Shown: in pieces, positions 11,318-22,962 of the stretch
Layout: the number at the start of each line of letters is the position of its first letter
How positions within the stretch are numbered: position 1 is the first letter of the stretch
From: Anisus vortex
Lineage: Eukaryota; Mollusca; Gastropoda; Planorbidae
NCBI GenBank assembly: GCA_949126835.1
Contig: OX421496.1
Span: forward strand, 20,973,844-21,037,843
Reading direction: 5' to 3'
Length of the DNA stretch: 64,000 nt
Position numbers and translations under genes: made by a program
The notes under the pieces: generated by a model
Seen by the model: the letters and a program-made list of their open reading frames with translations, nothing else
Told to the model about the DNA's origin: nothing
Databases searched by the model: none

Positions 11318-13168
11318 CTCCCTTTATTTGCAAACTAAGTTTACCATCATGTAATTAAAAAATATCTGTGTCGCAAATCTCAAAAATATCTCCTTACTCC
11401 GTATGAATTGTTCTAAAAATAATCGTAGCGCATAATTTTTTTTTTTCTAGCTTTGCGCCGAAAAAGTATAAAAAGTTTCACAGGCATTTTTAACGCGAAA
11501 TCAAAATATTTCTTATACATTCCTTTTAAGAAATGAATATTGTCATAAGTGTAGTATTATTAAGTTGTTTTAACTGAAAATTTGATAGGATGTATTGTTA
11601 GGCGCCACAAATTTGCTGTCCAAATTTCAGCTCGATCGGACCACGGGAAGTGGTCGAAAAATCGAAGCCAATTTTTGCACCACGATTGCAGACATTGCAA
11701 CTTAAAATAAAGGGAGTAACAAGAAAACCGTAAAAACGAAGTTTTTATTATACTCCCTTTATTTGCAAACTAAGTTTACCATCATGTAATTAAATAATTG
11801 ATTGACTACTGCAAATGAAACGTACAGAAAAAATATCTGTGTCGCAAATCTCAAAAATATCTCCTTACTCCGTATGAATTGTTCTAAAAATAATCGTAGC
11901 GCATAATTTTTTTTTTTCTAGCTTTGCGCCGAAAAAGTATAAAAAGTTTCACAGGCATTTTTAACGCGAAATCAAAATATTTCTTATACTTTCCTTTTAA
12001 GAAATGAATATTGTCATAAGTGTAGTATTATTAGGTCGTTTTAACTGAAAATTTGATAGGATGTATTGTTAGTCGGGGCAAGTCTGCTGTCCAAATTTCA
12101 GCTTGATCGGACCACGGGAAGTGGTCGAAAAATTGAAGCAAAGTTTTGCACCACGCACGATTGACGGACGATTGCAGACATTGCAACTTAAAATAAAGGG
12201 AGTAACAAGAAAACCATAAAAACGAAGTTTTCATTATACTCCCTTTATTTGCAAACTAAGTTTACCATCATGTAATTAAATAATTGATAGACTACTGCAA
12301 TTGAAACGTACAGAAAAAATATCTGTGTCGCAATTCTCAAAAATATCTCCATACTCAGTATGAATTGTTCTAAAAATAATCTTAGCGCATAATTATTTTT
12401 TTCTAGCTTTGCGCCGAAAAAGTATAAAAAGTTTCACAGGCATTTTTAACGCGAAATCAAAATATTTCTTATACATTCCTTTTAAGAAATGAATATTGTC
12501 ATAAGTGTAGTATTATTAAGTTGTTTTAACTGAAAATTTGATAGGATGTATTGTTAGGCGCCACAAATTTGCTGTCCAATTTTCAGCTCGATCGGACCAC
12601 GGGAAGTGGTCGAAAAATCGAAGCCAATTTTTGCACCATGCATTGACGATTGACGATTGCAGACATTGCAACTTAATATAAAGGGAGTAACAAGAAAACC
12701 ATAAAAACGAAGTTTTTATTATACTCCCTTTATTTGCAAACTAAGTTTACCATCATGTAATTAAATAATTGATAGACTACTGCAAATGAAACGTACAGAA
12801 AAAATATCTGTGTCGCAAATCTCAAAAATATCTCTTTACTCCGTATGAATTGTTCTAAAAATAATCGTAGCGCATAATTTTTTTTTTCTAGCTTTGCGCC
12901 GAAAAACTATAAAAAGTTTCACAGGCATTTTTAACGCGAAATCAAAATATTTCTTATACTTTCCTTTTAAGAAATGAATATTGTCATAAGTGTAGTATTA
13001 CTAAGTCTTTTTAACTGAAAATTTGATAGGATGTATTGTTAGGCGCCACAAATCTGTTGTCCAAATTTCAGCTCGATCGGACCACGGGAAGTGGTCGAAA
13101 AATCGAAGCCAATTTTTGCACCACGCACGATTGACGATTGCAGACATTGCAACTTAAAATAAAGGGAG
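11318..13168. repeat. Four tandem copies of a ~0.40-0.45-kb TIR element
   Basis: The units run 11318-11716, 11753-12202, 12239-12687 and 12724-13168. Each begins CTCCCTTTATTT and ends with the inverted complement AAATAAAGGGAG, and each is bordered by TA. Spacers of about 36 bp (ACAAGAAAACC[AG]TAAAAACGAAG, then a T-rich run) separate them and also precede the first unit. Unit 1 lacks about 33 bp near its left end that the others have. The units carry no ORF. TA borders and short inverted ends suggest a Tc1/mariner-type MITE that has been tandemly amplified into a small satellite. A diverged copy lies inverted at 49226-49466. Confidence 0.85.
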
Positions 13169-13518
13169 TAAAAATACCATTATTCTTTATATCTTTATTC
13201 AAAATACCATTCGTTTGTGTTTGTATAACCATTTGTGTTTATTGTTTAGGTTTTGTAGAATGTATTTTTTTTCTCCCTATAGACCATATAATATTTAGTG
13301 GATAACGAAATCGTAGCATAAAAGTAACGAGAAAACACGTATGGAAAGCGCTGGATATTTCTTGGTTTTAAATGTTTCTGTATGACTGTGTCACATTTTG
13401 CCACTTAATGGAAAATACCTTCGAATCAAGTGGGATTAAGTGAAATGAGAAATATATTATAAGTACAAACTTCCTCTCTTATACAGACAGGACTTACATA
13501 ACGTAATCAGAATTACAT

Positions 13519-13999
13519 ACACACACAGTGCCTTGCTTATGATAAATACAGTATAACGTGGTGTTGTAGCAGTATTAACCTTCACATTCATACACACTGC
13601 CTTGCTTAAGACCAATACCGAAAACGTGGTGTTGTAGCAGTATTAACCTTCACATTCATACACACTGCCTTGCTTAAGACAAATACCGAAAACGTGGTGT
13701 TGTAGCAGTATTAACCTTCACATTCATACACACTGCCTTGCTTAAGACCAATACCGAAAACGTGGTGTTGTAGCAGTATTAACCTTCACATTCATACACA
13801 CTGCCTTGCTTAAGACAAATACCGAAAACGTGGTGTTGTAGCAGTATTAACCTTCACATTCATACACACTGCCTTGCTTAAGACAAATACCGAAAACGTG
13901 GTGTTGTAGCAGTATTAACCTTCACATTCATACACACTGCCTTGCTTAAGACCAATACCGAAAACGTGGTGTTGTAGCAGTATTAACCTTCACATTCAT
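13519..13999. repeat. 68-bp minisatellite, 7 units
   Basis: Seven head-to-tail copies of a 68-bp unit containing CACACTGCCTTGCTTAAGAC, AACGTGGTGTTGTAGCAG and TTAACCTTCACATTCATA. The first unit is diverged and the other six nearly identical, alternating between AAATACC and CAATACC. The gap from 13169 to 13518 shows nothing recognisable. Confidence 0.95.
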
Positions 14000-14055
14000 G
14001 CACATCTCTATCTAGGGTGTTTGTTTTAATGCATGAATGTTTCTTCACGAGGCAG

Positions 14056-14383
14056 GATATAAACTAGAAGTGTAAGCAGTAATGAGGCTATATGACAATG
14101 AGGATATAAACTAGAAGTGTAAGCAGTAATGAGGCTATATGACAATGAGGATATAAACTAGAAGTGTAAGCAGTAATGAGGCTATATGACAATGAGGATA
14201 TAAACTAGAAGTGTAAGCAGTAATGAGGCTATATGACAATGAGTATATAAACTAGAAGTGTAAGCAGTAATGAGGCTATATGACAATGAGGATATAAACT
14301 AGAAGTGTAAGCAGTAATGAGGCTATATGACAATGAGGATATAAACTAGAAGTGTAAGCAGTAATGAGGCTATATGACAATGA
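14056..14383. repeat. 47-bp minisatellite, 7 units
   Basis: Seven almost identical copies of a 47-bp unit starting AGGATATAAACTAGAAGTG and ending GGCTATATGACAATG. It lies only about 55 bp after the 68-bp array but the two units are unrelated. Confidence 0.95.
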
Positions 14384-17290
14384 TGTTGGATGTTAAGTAA
14401 AGTATTTGGAACAGTTAGGAACACTTTTAGATAGGCCTATGAATTAAGCAACGAGTTGAATAGGGTGGTAATAAAAAAAACAACATTGTTGTTGATTCCA
14501 TGTCTGCTTAAAAAGGAAGTGGCAGGGACGGTTCAGTCACCCGGAAACGGAATACTAAGGATAGTACATTTCATGTGATGCAGTATACAGGCTAATATTT
14601 TGTTCAACGAATTCAACCAGAACAGCACATAAGCAAAGTTTGAAATTACTTATTGATTTCTAACATATCAACTCCCCCCTCCCTCCCACTGTTTCAGTAG
14701 ACTATTTGACCGCTTTCTGCAAACGTTTTCCATAGCCACCTCCCTACCTTTCCTATTTAGAATTTTGTGTCTGCTTATAGGGCAAACCCTAAAGCAGTGC
14801 TGAAATAGGCCCACTACTCAACTTAATTCTGTGAATGTGGCACTGTATGGAATTTCTATTTGAGACAAGCATTAAATTTATTCAAGTGTTTGTACACACT
14901 GAAGCTAGGCTTATAAGCAGTTCCTTTATTAAAAATAAAACTTAGGCCTACATGTGATTCTATACAAAATACTTGAAATAAAATCGATAGACGCCGAGAC
15001 ACTGCACCGTTGTACGTTTTATTGTTAATAATATAGCTTTAGCATCTCTACATCTCGAGATGTTACACTGTGTTTATATGCAAACACACACTAATGTGCT
15101 GGCCACTCTAAACTGTCGATGGTCTATGGCTGGGGGTGTAACGTTTACAGAGTGGCTTACGGGTGTAGATGGGTTCCCCAAACAAACAAAGCTTAGGAAG
15201 CAATAACCTTCTGTATAGAATGAGCGTCAGTCTCATATAATAGAGCCTAAAATATGAAAAGTTAATTTAGGAGGATCTCTGTTAATTTCAAACAAACCCG
15301 CTTCGGTATGTTGAGCTCTGCACTTACTAAATCTTAACATATAACGCTGTTTTGTATTAGCCTACTTTGTTAAACACATTAAGCTTGTAACTATACATGC
15401 TACACATCGTTAGTCATATTATATATAATAATATATATTTTAAAAAAGCCCTAGGAACAGAGTCAGTTTTTTAACTACACAGTATATAAACTTACTGCCA
15501 AAGGACACTCCCAGTAATTTCAACGAAGCTGTCACGCGCGCAAACCGAGTCACACAACTTCAACGTGAGTCGTTGCGTGAAGTAAAATATAACTTCTGCT
15601 AACTTGACACCCCCCTCCCCTTCCCTCCCCATGGGCATTCTTTCTTTTTTTTTTCCCCATTCGCCCCAATCCATCTGGGCTATAAAGGTGTGCGTCAGCC
15701 ACTCAGGCATTGAAACAGCTTGCAGGTGGGTCTGACTGGGATCCCTATCAACAAATGGTATTGTTTTTCTGTATTGATGTTCATTTTAATCTCCTTTGCA
15801 ACTCAGCGCCCCCTGTTAATGTTGTTGTTATGTTGTTGTTTTTTTGTCAGCATGGACATCCGTCAAATCCTTCGTAAAATGTCAACAACGTTTTTGGATA
15901 CAGACATTTTCTTTATTATAAATGTATCATATATTATGTTCTACTGGGATACGACATGGATCAGTTTAATTAGAGATCTAGCTAATAATGGTGCAGTTTA
16001 CTTATTTAGAAGGGCATAAATGTATTTTGAAGTAAATAGTCCTAAATCATAAATGTAATTTGAACTTAAAATATGGCGCTTGGGTGAAGATGGGGTGGGG
16101 CTGAAATTGGAGTCTATCTAGAATGTTCGATTTAATTTATTAGTAAACTAACGGGGCAGGGGTAAAACATGGTGTTATGGTGATTTGCAATAGGTAGATT
16201 GGGCTCAAACTCAAGAAGATTTACGCAGCTAATGCGATACCATATTTACCCTGAGTAGGCCCCTAACCCTTACTTTTAAGGAGAAAAAAAAGTAATTAAT
16301 GTTTTAATTATTGCACAAGAGACATTGCGGTAGTCTAGCGGTACCGTGTTCGATATTGCCGTACTGTAGGTCTAGGGCAAGACCACCGTAAGTATTTACG
16401 ATGGTCTTGTCTAGGGTTCGGTATGTTATTGTTGTTTGTTGTTTTTGTTTAGTCTACCCAGCTTTGATGTAGCCTATATATGCCATTAGTAGGAAAAAAG
16501 AAAAATAGTATGAGCATTGGGCTGGACACACAATTCCCTTGTCTCAAATTTCAAAACAATAAGTGGTTCAAGTACCTTTACGAAGATCGGGTCGTTCGTC
16601 AGGTAACCAGGCAGAACGTTTTGCGCAGTTAATATAAAGTTTTTTTTTATTCTCAAAAAATTGCTATCACTAAATTGTCGTCTCTCTATCGTTATTTTGT
16701 TTACATGGTCCACATGAAGATTTAATTGGTGCCTATTTTCTATCAACACCGGGCCCTAAAATGAAAGCGACATATTGAACGATGAATGAGTGACCTAGTG
16801 ATTGGAACAGATGTAAAAATATCCGAGAAAAGACATTTTATTTCGTGAAAGTAAGTAGATATCAAAGAACAACATCATAATAATTAAAATGACTTAAAGT
16901 ATTGTCGTTGTTGTTGTTTTTTTGTATATTGATTGAGGAAATGTGATGTTAGAGCCCACAAAACGTTTAGCAATATTTTTTATATCACCGTGCTATATGT
17001 TTGCGTTTTGACTACATGTTTGGTATCAAAACAAAGATTAGCCTTCCAAAAAACTACAATAATAAAAACGCGCAGATCAGTGATTCTCAAAGTGTGTGTT
17101 GCGGTGCACATGGAAGGTATAAGCTTAGGCCTACATAACACCTATAGGCCTACAGGAGCGCCGCGGAATATGAAATGTTGCAATGATTGCGTGCAAAGGC
17201 TTTCATAATTATTGTGTTCCTTTTCGGGTCAATGTGATATAATTTTACTAATTTTTCATACACTCAAATGTAATGAGTAGAGAAAAGTGA
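14384..17290. other. Intergenic sequence, no gene recognised
   Basis: Several open frames of 63-99 codons exist (for example 15720-16019 plus, 16486-16749 minus, 16933-17208 plus) but none shows a known domain or splice-supported structure. A hairpin GACCACCGTAAG..TTTACGATGGTC lies at 16381-16406, beside a weakly tRNA-like stretch near 16325. Confidence 0.45.
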
Positions 17291-17329
17291 CATGAAAACA
17301 ACTTACCTAGCCTACGTACTTCAAAAAGT

Positions 17330-17520
17330 CGGCAGGGGTGGCCAAAGTATGAGGACCTCTTGCATAATTAGGAGACGTTTACGTCAACAATTTTTAGGCG
17401 ATTTTCACCCCCCCCCCTCCCCCTTGTCAACAAGTGTCAAATTTTCAGAGACCCCCCTATATAATTACGTCAACAATTTGTTACCCCCCCCCCCTCCCCA
17501 ACAAGTAACAAAATTTTAGA
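17330..17520. repeat. Imperfect tandem duplication with C-tracts
   Basis: A block with TTACGTCAACAATTT, then a C10-type tract with CTCCCC, then AACAAGTxxCAAA(A)TTTT appears twice in succession. Confidence 0.6.
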
Positions 17521-17860
17521 CGCTTGCTTTTATGTTTAAAATAGATTTGAAACGGAAAGGTCTATAATACTATAGTTAATTGTAATACATTTTAAAACTT
17601 TTAAAAAAGATTTCAAATTGACTCTCATAGGTGTAGCCACGAAGGGGGTGAATTATGGTTTATACCCCTCCCCACTCGCCCCTTCCACATTTTTTTCCAA
17701 TCTGCGGGTTTTAACAATATTTCTTTTCTTTTGGTTTACTATTACTATATTGTTCTTTTCATAGAAATATTTAATCATTTCTAATTTTACGTTTCACTAT
17801 TGAGCTTTTGTAACAATGTTAATTAATAAATACTTTTGGGGGAAATTGTGCACCAGTTGT

Positions 17861-17880
17861 AAGGAGGACATGTCCTCCTT
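17861..17880. repeat. Perfect 20-bp palindrome
   Basis: AAGGAGGACATGTCCTCCTT is perfectly self-complementary over 20 bases. No function is evident. Confidence 0.8.
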
Positions 17881-18574
17881 TTTAAGACTATTGTCCTCCG
17901 TCCGACAGGCAAAGCTAAAAACCTTTAAAATTTCCGGCTTTTGTAGTATTTTATGTTTTCTAAGCATACAGAAATATACATAGTATTAGCCTCTAATGAA
18001 TATAATTCATAAACAAGTGAGATATTTTTAAGTAACCCAAGTGCTTCTACCTTCGCAATACTGCCACTAGATTCATTTAATGTCTTCAGAAATCTCTTCC
18101 AAAGCATTACAAACATGAGATAAATGGTACCGCAGAGGTGTTAGTGCATCAATTCGATTGGGACAACTTGTGCCACTTAGGGGATATTATGTATTCGTTT
18201 TCGTAATTAACAGTCTGAAAATGCACTAAAACAACAACTGCACTGCCAATGCAAATAACTCAGCGCCCTCACGATTTACGAACTGACTTGAAGGTCACGT
18301 CACTTCACTATGATATTCCGCTGCCTCGTCTCAGCCAGAGTGTGACCGGGGAAGTGAGGGTTGCCTTTTTTTTTGCACTCCGCTACGCACAGCGAGGTTG
18401 CCAAACTAAGTAGCCTACTGTTTGGGCATTCTTTACTATTTTCTAAGACAATTTAAATAAAATATCCTTCGCCTTTCATTAACTAGAAATACATCTGCTT
18501 ATGCTAATAGCGCACAGAAGCATATTTAAAATGAGACTGTTTGCAGTATACATTTTTAAATCCCCAAATTAAAA

Positions 18575-18654
18575 AAAAATCCTCAATTTGCGCCCCCCAA
18601 AATTTTGCGCCCTAGGCTGCCGCCTAGTTCGCCTATATGGATGAGCCGGCCCTG
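18575..18654. mobile_element. hAT terminus (CAGGGCCGG type), truncated
   Basis: Read on the minus strand, the sequence begins CAGGGCCGGCTCATCC and continues through AGGCGGCAGCCTAGGGCGC, a very common hAT terminus in animals. Only one end is present. Confidence 0.6.
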
Positions 18655-19760
18655 CCTTAGGTCCACCATGAGTCAAGATCGCCTGAACAACTTGGCTAGG
18701 CTAAGTATATTGAGTCTTGTAATTCGTAGTTTTGCCTAGAAAAGGGCATGCAATTTAAGGCAGCCCTGTTTTAATAAAACTACTTTTTTCTTCTGTTTTT
18801 TTTTTTATAATTCATGTAGGCCTTTTGATGTATTTTCTGTTGACTATTTCTTTTCACAAAACAGTAAGTATTCAAAAGATGAATGTTTTGTCTATATTTG
18901 TAAATAATTAATGATTTGACAAACAGGCATAAAATGCGATTAAGATGTATATTTATGTACTTTTTTGTTATAGTATTGTATTGAAAAGTTGTGAAGTTGT
19001 TAATCGTTTATACTTTAGATAAATACAAGTTAAAACGCATTGAACTTGAAGTCTTTTTGATTGACGATATAATATTGCTATTTATTTATTACAGAGTTTC
19101 ACCTGTCATAGATATGTCCCAAATTAATTATTAAATCAAGTAGCTGTGACAACTACAAGTGTAGTAGAAGTAGCTTAGATCTACCTTAACATTTGTCTTA
19201 TATTCTCAATTTACTCTCTCAATTTTCACATTCAAATTAATCCATATTAAATTAAATTATGACAAGTTAATTGACAATGTAATTGTCCATCTTTAAAACC
19301 ACCAATACTTCTCTAGTTCTTTTCAACCAAATTACTCATCAATCATCAGTTAAAGTCGCTTTTCCCATTTTACACATCTTGTAATATTTGCAAGATCAAT
19401 TCTGATCAATACTGAAGCGGAGGAACAATTAGATCTACAATAATTTAAACAAAAAACTATGTATTTGATTAATGTATTTTTGTAAGAGACCTGTAAGGCT
19501 GTGATTGAAATGATTAAATGGCATCACTTATGACAGTTTCACAAAATGATCCACATACCTTTTAAAAAGATTCCTGATTTTTTAAACGTATGTAATTGTA
19601 ATACAAATAAATCATAATATGACTAGTGTTAGAAAAAAGTGTGTAGGGGGGGAGGGGGCCCAGAAAAGTTCTCGTACCGGCACCTTTTTTTTTCTCTCGA
19701 GGGCCCTGCCACTGTCACGTGGTAGTTTCGATGACTGGTATTTTGCTAGTGCAAGGTTGA
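18655..19760. other. AT-rich sequence, no gene seen
   Basis: No coding or structured element recognised. Confidence 0.45.
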
Positions 19761-19779
19761 CTGGGTAAGAATGATCAAC

Positions 19780-19920
19780 GTGTCACGCGGAAGCTTGTTG
19801 GCATCTGTCCGTAGAGCTGCACAATTGGTTAGCATTGAGTCTGACATCAAGTACCAGTTGTCCACTGCAGTCACATACTGGAGAAATGTATTCAAGCGAC
19901 TTGTCAATACAATAAATGTG
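19780..19920 (+). pseudogene. Possible hAT (ZMYM-type) transposase fragment
   Basis: An 88-codon open frame (19771-20037) contains TAVTYWRNVFKRLVNTI. This resembles the 'YWR.VL.R.V..I' block that ZMYM1-like hAT transposases carry near the start of their catalytic region. The match is short, and the remainder of the frame is not recognisable. It may be chance. Confidence 0.3.
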
Positions 19921-20711
19921 GGCCAGTGGCCTATTAAAGTTTGTTTCGCTAGTGTGGATTATGGTATGAATGCATGTTTTAGTTGTGTTGACAGGAACCG
20001 TCCAACCTTTTTCACTAGAGTTCATTCCCCTGTGTGAAAGTAGTTGTCTGGCCACAGCGAGACAGGGGACAACACAGTTCGTTTTGCCGCTGTGTGCGGA
20101 GATGGGTTGATGTTAGAGGGGTACGGGGCTTTCTAATGATAAATGCATTACATGCATTACATGCTTGCTATTGAACGTATTGAATACGTTATTGTTGTAT
20201 TGGAAGAATAAAACAAAAGAAATAGATAAATCAGAACAGAGGCATTTATTTATTTTATGGATGTTAAGTCCCATTTTCTTTTATTCAAACAACAAATAAC
20301 CGTAAACACTGTTGTTGTGTTTTTCTAAAAATGTTTAAAATACTTATTTTTCATTAGGCTTCTTCTTGAAGCATGAAAAAACATTTAACTTGAAAATTAA
20401 TATATATCCATCGATTTTTTTTTCTCTTATTACTTAGTCTTTGTGTATGGGCAATAAGCAATTCCATGATAAAGGTTGAAACAATGCAGGAGAATACGAA
20501 CATTATATTTCAGGCATATTGTCTAGAATTGCGACGTCATTTTGCAAACCTTTTTCGTACAGTGGAGTCAAAAGAAAAGTGTCCATTTATATCTAACATG
20601 ACCCTGTCGCTGACCCTAGAAAACTGTGGTGTAGGTGCGGTGTAGGTGGTCGATTACTTGGAATACCGTTCATCATGCTGACACGCAGACACTATTAAAT
20701 ACTTTGTGATG

Positions 20712-21290
20712 ACAGGCCGGCCAAAAGCTCAATAACTTCTGCAGCATGCCCTTTCCTGTGTAGTAACCAGGCATTCTACAAAGCAATCTCTAAAGTATGA
20801 AAGACAAAAGGCCAACACCACTTTTTGGTTTTCACAGAAATGTGTACTTTTTGATGTTTTGGTTAGCCCTATCCACGCCTCCCATTGTGGCATCGCACTG
20901 TTTGTTTAGGTCAGGTTGATCATTCATGATGTGTTGTCATTGTTGATGTTTGTTTATGTCAGGTTGATCATTCATGATATGTTGTCATTGTTGTCGAGAC
21001 CATCTCCTTGATTGTCCTACTGGTAGGACAGGGTCGCAGTTTTTTGCTATTAGCAAGTTGTGGTTGGTGTCCAGTTGAAAATTAATTGAACCACGATACC
21101 TTTAACACAGCTAGGACGCATCTTGCAAGGGGCATTTCTGTTTTATAGTCCCAGAGGCTCCAACGCCCTTGTCAGCAATGCAATGCACGTGAGAAAAGGA
21201 GTTATCAAATGTCAAGTGGAAAGAAAGCTCAGCTATTTAGCAGATCAGGCCCATCACAACAGTACCGCCTAGTCCAAGGAATCCAAACCG
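20712..21290 (-). pseudogene. piggyBac-family transposase pseudogene (C-terminal half)
   Basis: Minus-strand frames, broken by stops and shifts, give in order LGLGGTVVMGLI, TFDNSFS, ADKGVGASGTI, KCPLQDAS, RGSINFQLDTNHNLLIAK, PVLPVGQSRRWSR, CDATMGGVDRANQNIKKYTF and IALQNAWLL-like remains. This is the block order of the catalytic domain of piggyBac (PGBD) transposases. The FDN block and the MGGVD block carry conserved catalytic Asp residues. A 48-bp internal tandem duplication (20900-20993), repeating a segment that reads QHIMNDQPD, lies just before the MGGVD block. Frameshifts and stops make it inactive. The N-terminal half, the terminal repeats and TTAA target sites were not found. Confidence 0.8.
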
Positions 21291-21617
21291 CTCAGCAGTA
21301 CACACGTAAGACTGGACAAAATATCCAAGTGGTCATCTTATTCCTTACTATCACCATCATTACAGATCTATCATCAGGGTGGTGTTATATAAAAAGTGAC
21401 ATTTATCATCTCGTCATCTATTTCCAACATTGTTAACCCATCGTTCATTGTATAACGTTTTCGTACACTGCAAAAGCTAATTAGTCTACATGATTTATCA
21501 AATTTATGTTGTTAATGATTTAAATGCATTTTAACTATGCAGAATGTTACATAATAAAAGCGTCACAATTTGTTTATTTGATAAAAATATGAAGATTTAT
21601 AAGCATATTTTGATAGT

Positions 21618-22077
21618 ATATTTGACATTTGCACTCCCCCAGAGTGCATTTCTCTTAAATACCCGTACCACTCTTGAGTCCCAGCACTCTCCTGGAGTGC
21701 ATTTATATTTCGATCTGAAGTTAATGGAACTTTTCTGTAATGTAACAATTTTATATTCATGGGATTCAGAATAGATTAAAGCATATAAAAACATATCTTA
21801 TTTGCTTTAATTAAGTACGAATATTTTTTTTTACACATAGGCCTACCTGTTTGAAGTAGAAGAAAATGTTTTTAGTCTGTTTTTTTTTTTTAAAAGGCGA
21901 GCTACAAAAAACTACGCAACGGAAATGACTTTTGAGATGATAAATAACATAAAGAAATATGTCCAGAATAGAAAAAAGCCATTATTTTAAATAATATATA
22001 ATAAAAAGCCTTTCTGCAAGCTAACAAAAATGGAAGCAATAGTCATTGCACTCTGGGAGAGTGCAAATGTCAAATAT
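21618..22077. repeat. 31-bp inverted repeat, 400 bp apart
   Basis: ATATTTGACATTTGCACTCC followed by CCCAGAGTGCA at 21618-21648 is matched in inverted orientation at 22047-22077 with one or two changes. Each arm also contains its own small hairpin (GCACTC..GAGTGC), and a third GCACTCTCCTGGAGTGC hairpin lies near 21684. Together these look like the ends of an unclassified MITE-like element. Confidence 0.6.
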
Positions 22078-22336
22078 GGGTTAAGTAGGCCTACTGGTAA
22101 ATATTTTATTTTAAACTATAAGGTACTTTTATATATGTATGCATGTTATCTATTTTTTTCTTTTTACTTCCACTGTGGGTACGGTATTTATAAGTTGACA
22201 TCACGTTTGTATTTAGTGTCCCTTCAACCCAGCAGTGGCGCGCCAAATTTAACTAGGTCACCATGCTTCACGCATACTTTTCATTTTGTTTTATAACTTC
22301 ATAAGGAAGTCACAATTATTGTATTGGGCGTTTGCA

Positions 22337-22360
22337 ATCACGTGACAAAAAGCACGTGAT
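22337..22360. promoter_or_regulatory. Paired E-box hairpin
   Basis: ATCACGTG, eight bases, then CACGTGAT form an inverted repeat with two CACGTG E-boxes, the core bound by bHLH factors of the USF/Myc type. No adjacent gene is identified, so any regulatory role is inference. Confidence 0.3.
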
Positions 22361-22962
22361 TTGTGTTTACTTTCTGTAATGGTGTACAAGTAATAATGGC
22401 CGTTGTATTAATAAAGTTTCGTATAGGCTCGATCTTTTTTTAAATGATGTGTTGTGTTTTAAGTCTTATTAAGATTTAAGCTGTATTATGTATGTTAAAT
22501 AAAATAGGCTATTTTATTATTATCATAGACATAGATCATAGACGATGTGAGCCTATTAGTGACTTGACTAGATAGTCTATTCACCAACACTATCACTTGA
22601 CATCGTAGCCTAGCCTACGAAACATTAAAAGTGTAGGCCTATAAAGTGAAATTGAAAGTGTAAACAGGTCTAGCCGGCCCTAGCCTAATCACATTAATCA
22701 ATTAATCTACAGTACTACTATTTACCTCCTTATTTTTTAGTAGGATAGCCAATATTCAGATGTGAATTTTGCATGATAAAGAACAACTTCACTTTCACCA
22801 CGTTACATTTGTACCTCAAGTGGGTTCTTATATTTACACAAATACGTCACTAAAAACTAAGCCACGCCCACTGAGAACGCTCTATTGGTTAAGTTTAACA
22901 CTTTCCCTTTTACATGTACAGTATAGGCTATTATAGCATATTAGGCCTATGTGTAGACTACC

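Noticed and set aside
13519..14383. Regular repeat arrays that could suggest a CRISPR array
   Set aside because: Units are contiguous 68- and 47-bp repeats with no variable spacers, in a eukaryotic genome without cas genes.
15720..16019. 99-codon hydrophobic ORF as a membrane protein
   Set aside because: No homology, no splice or promoter support; chance in AT-rich DNA.
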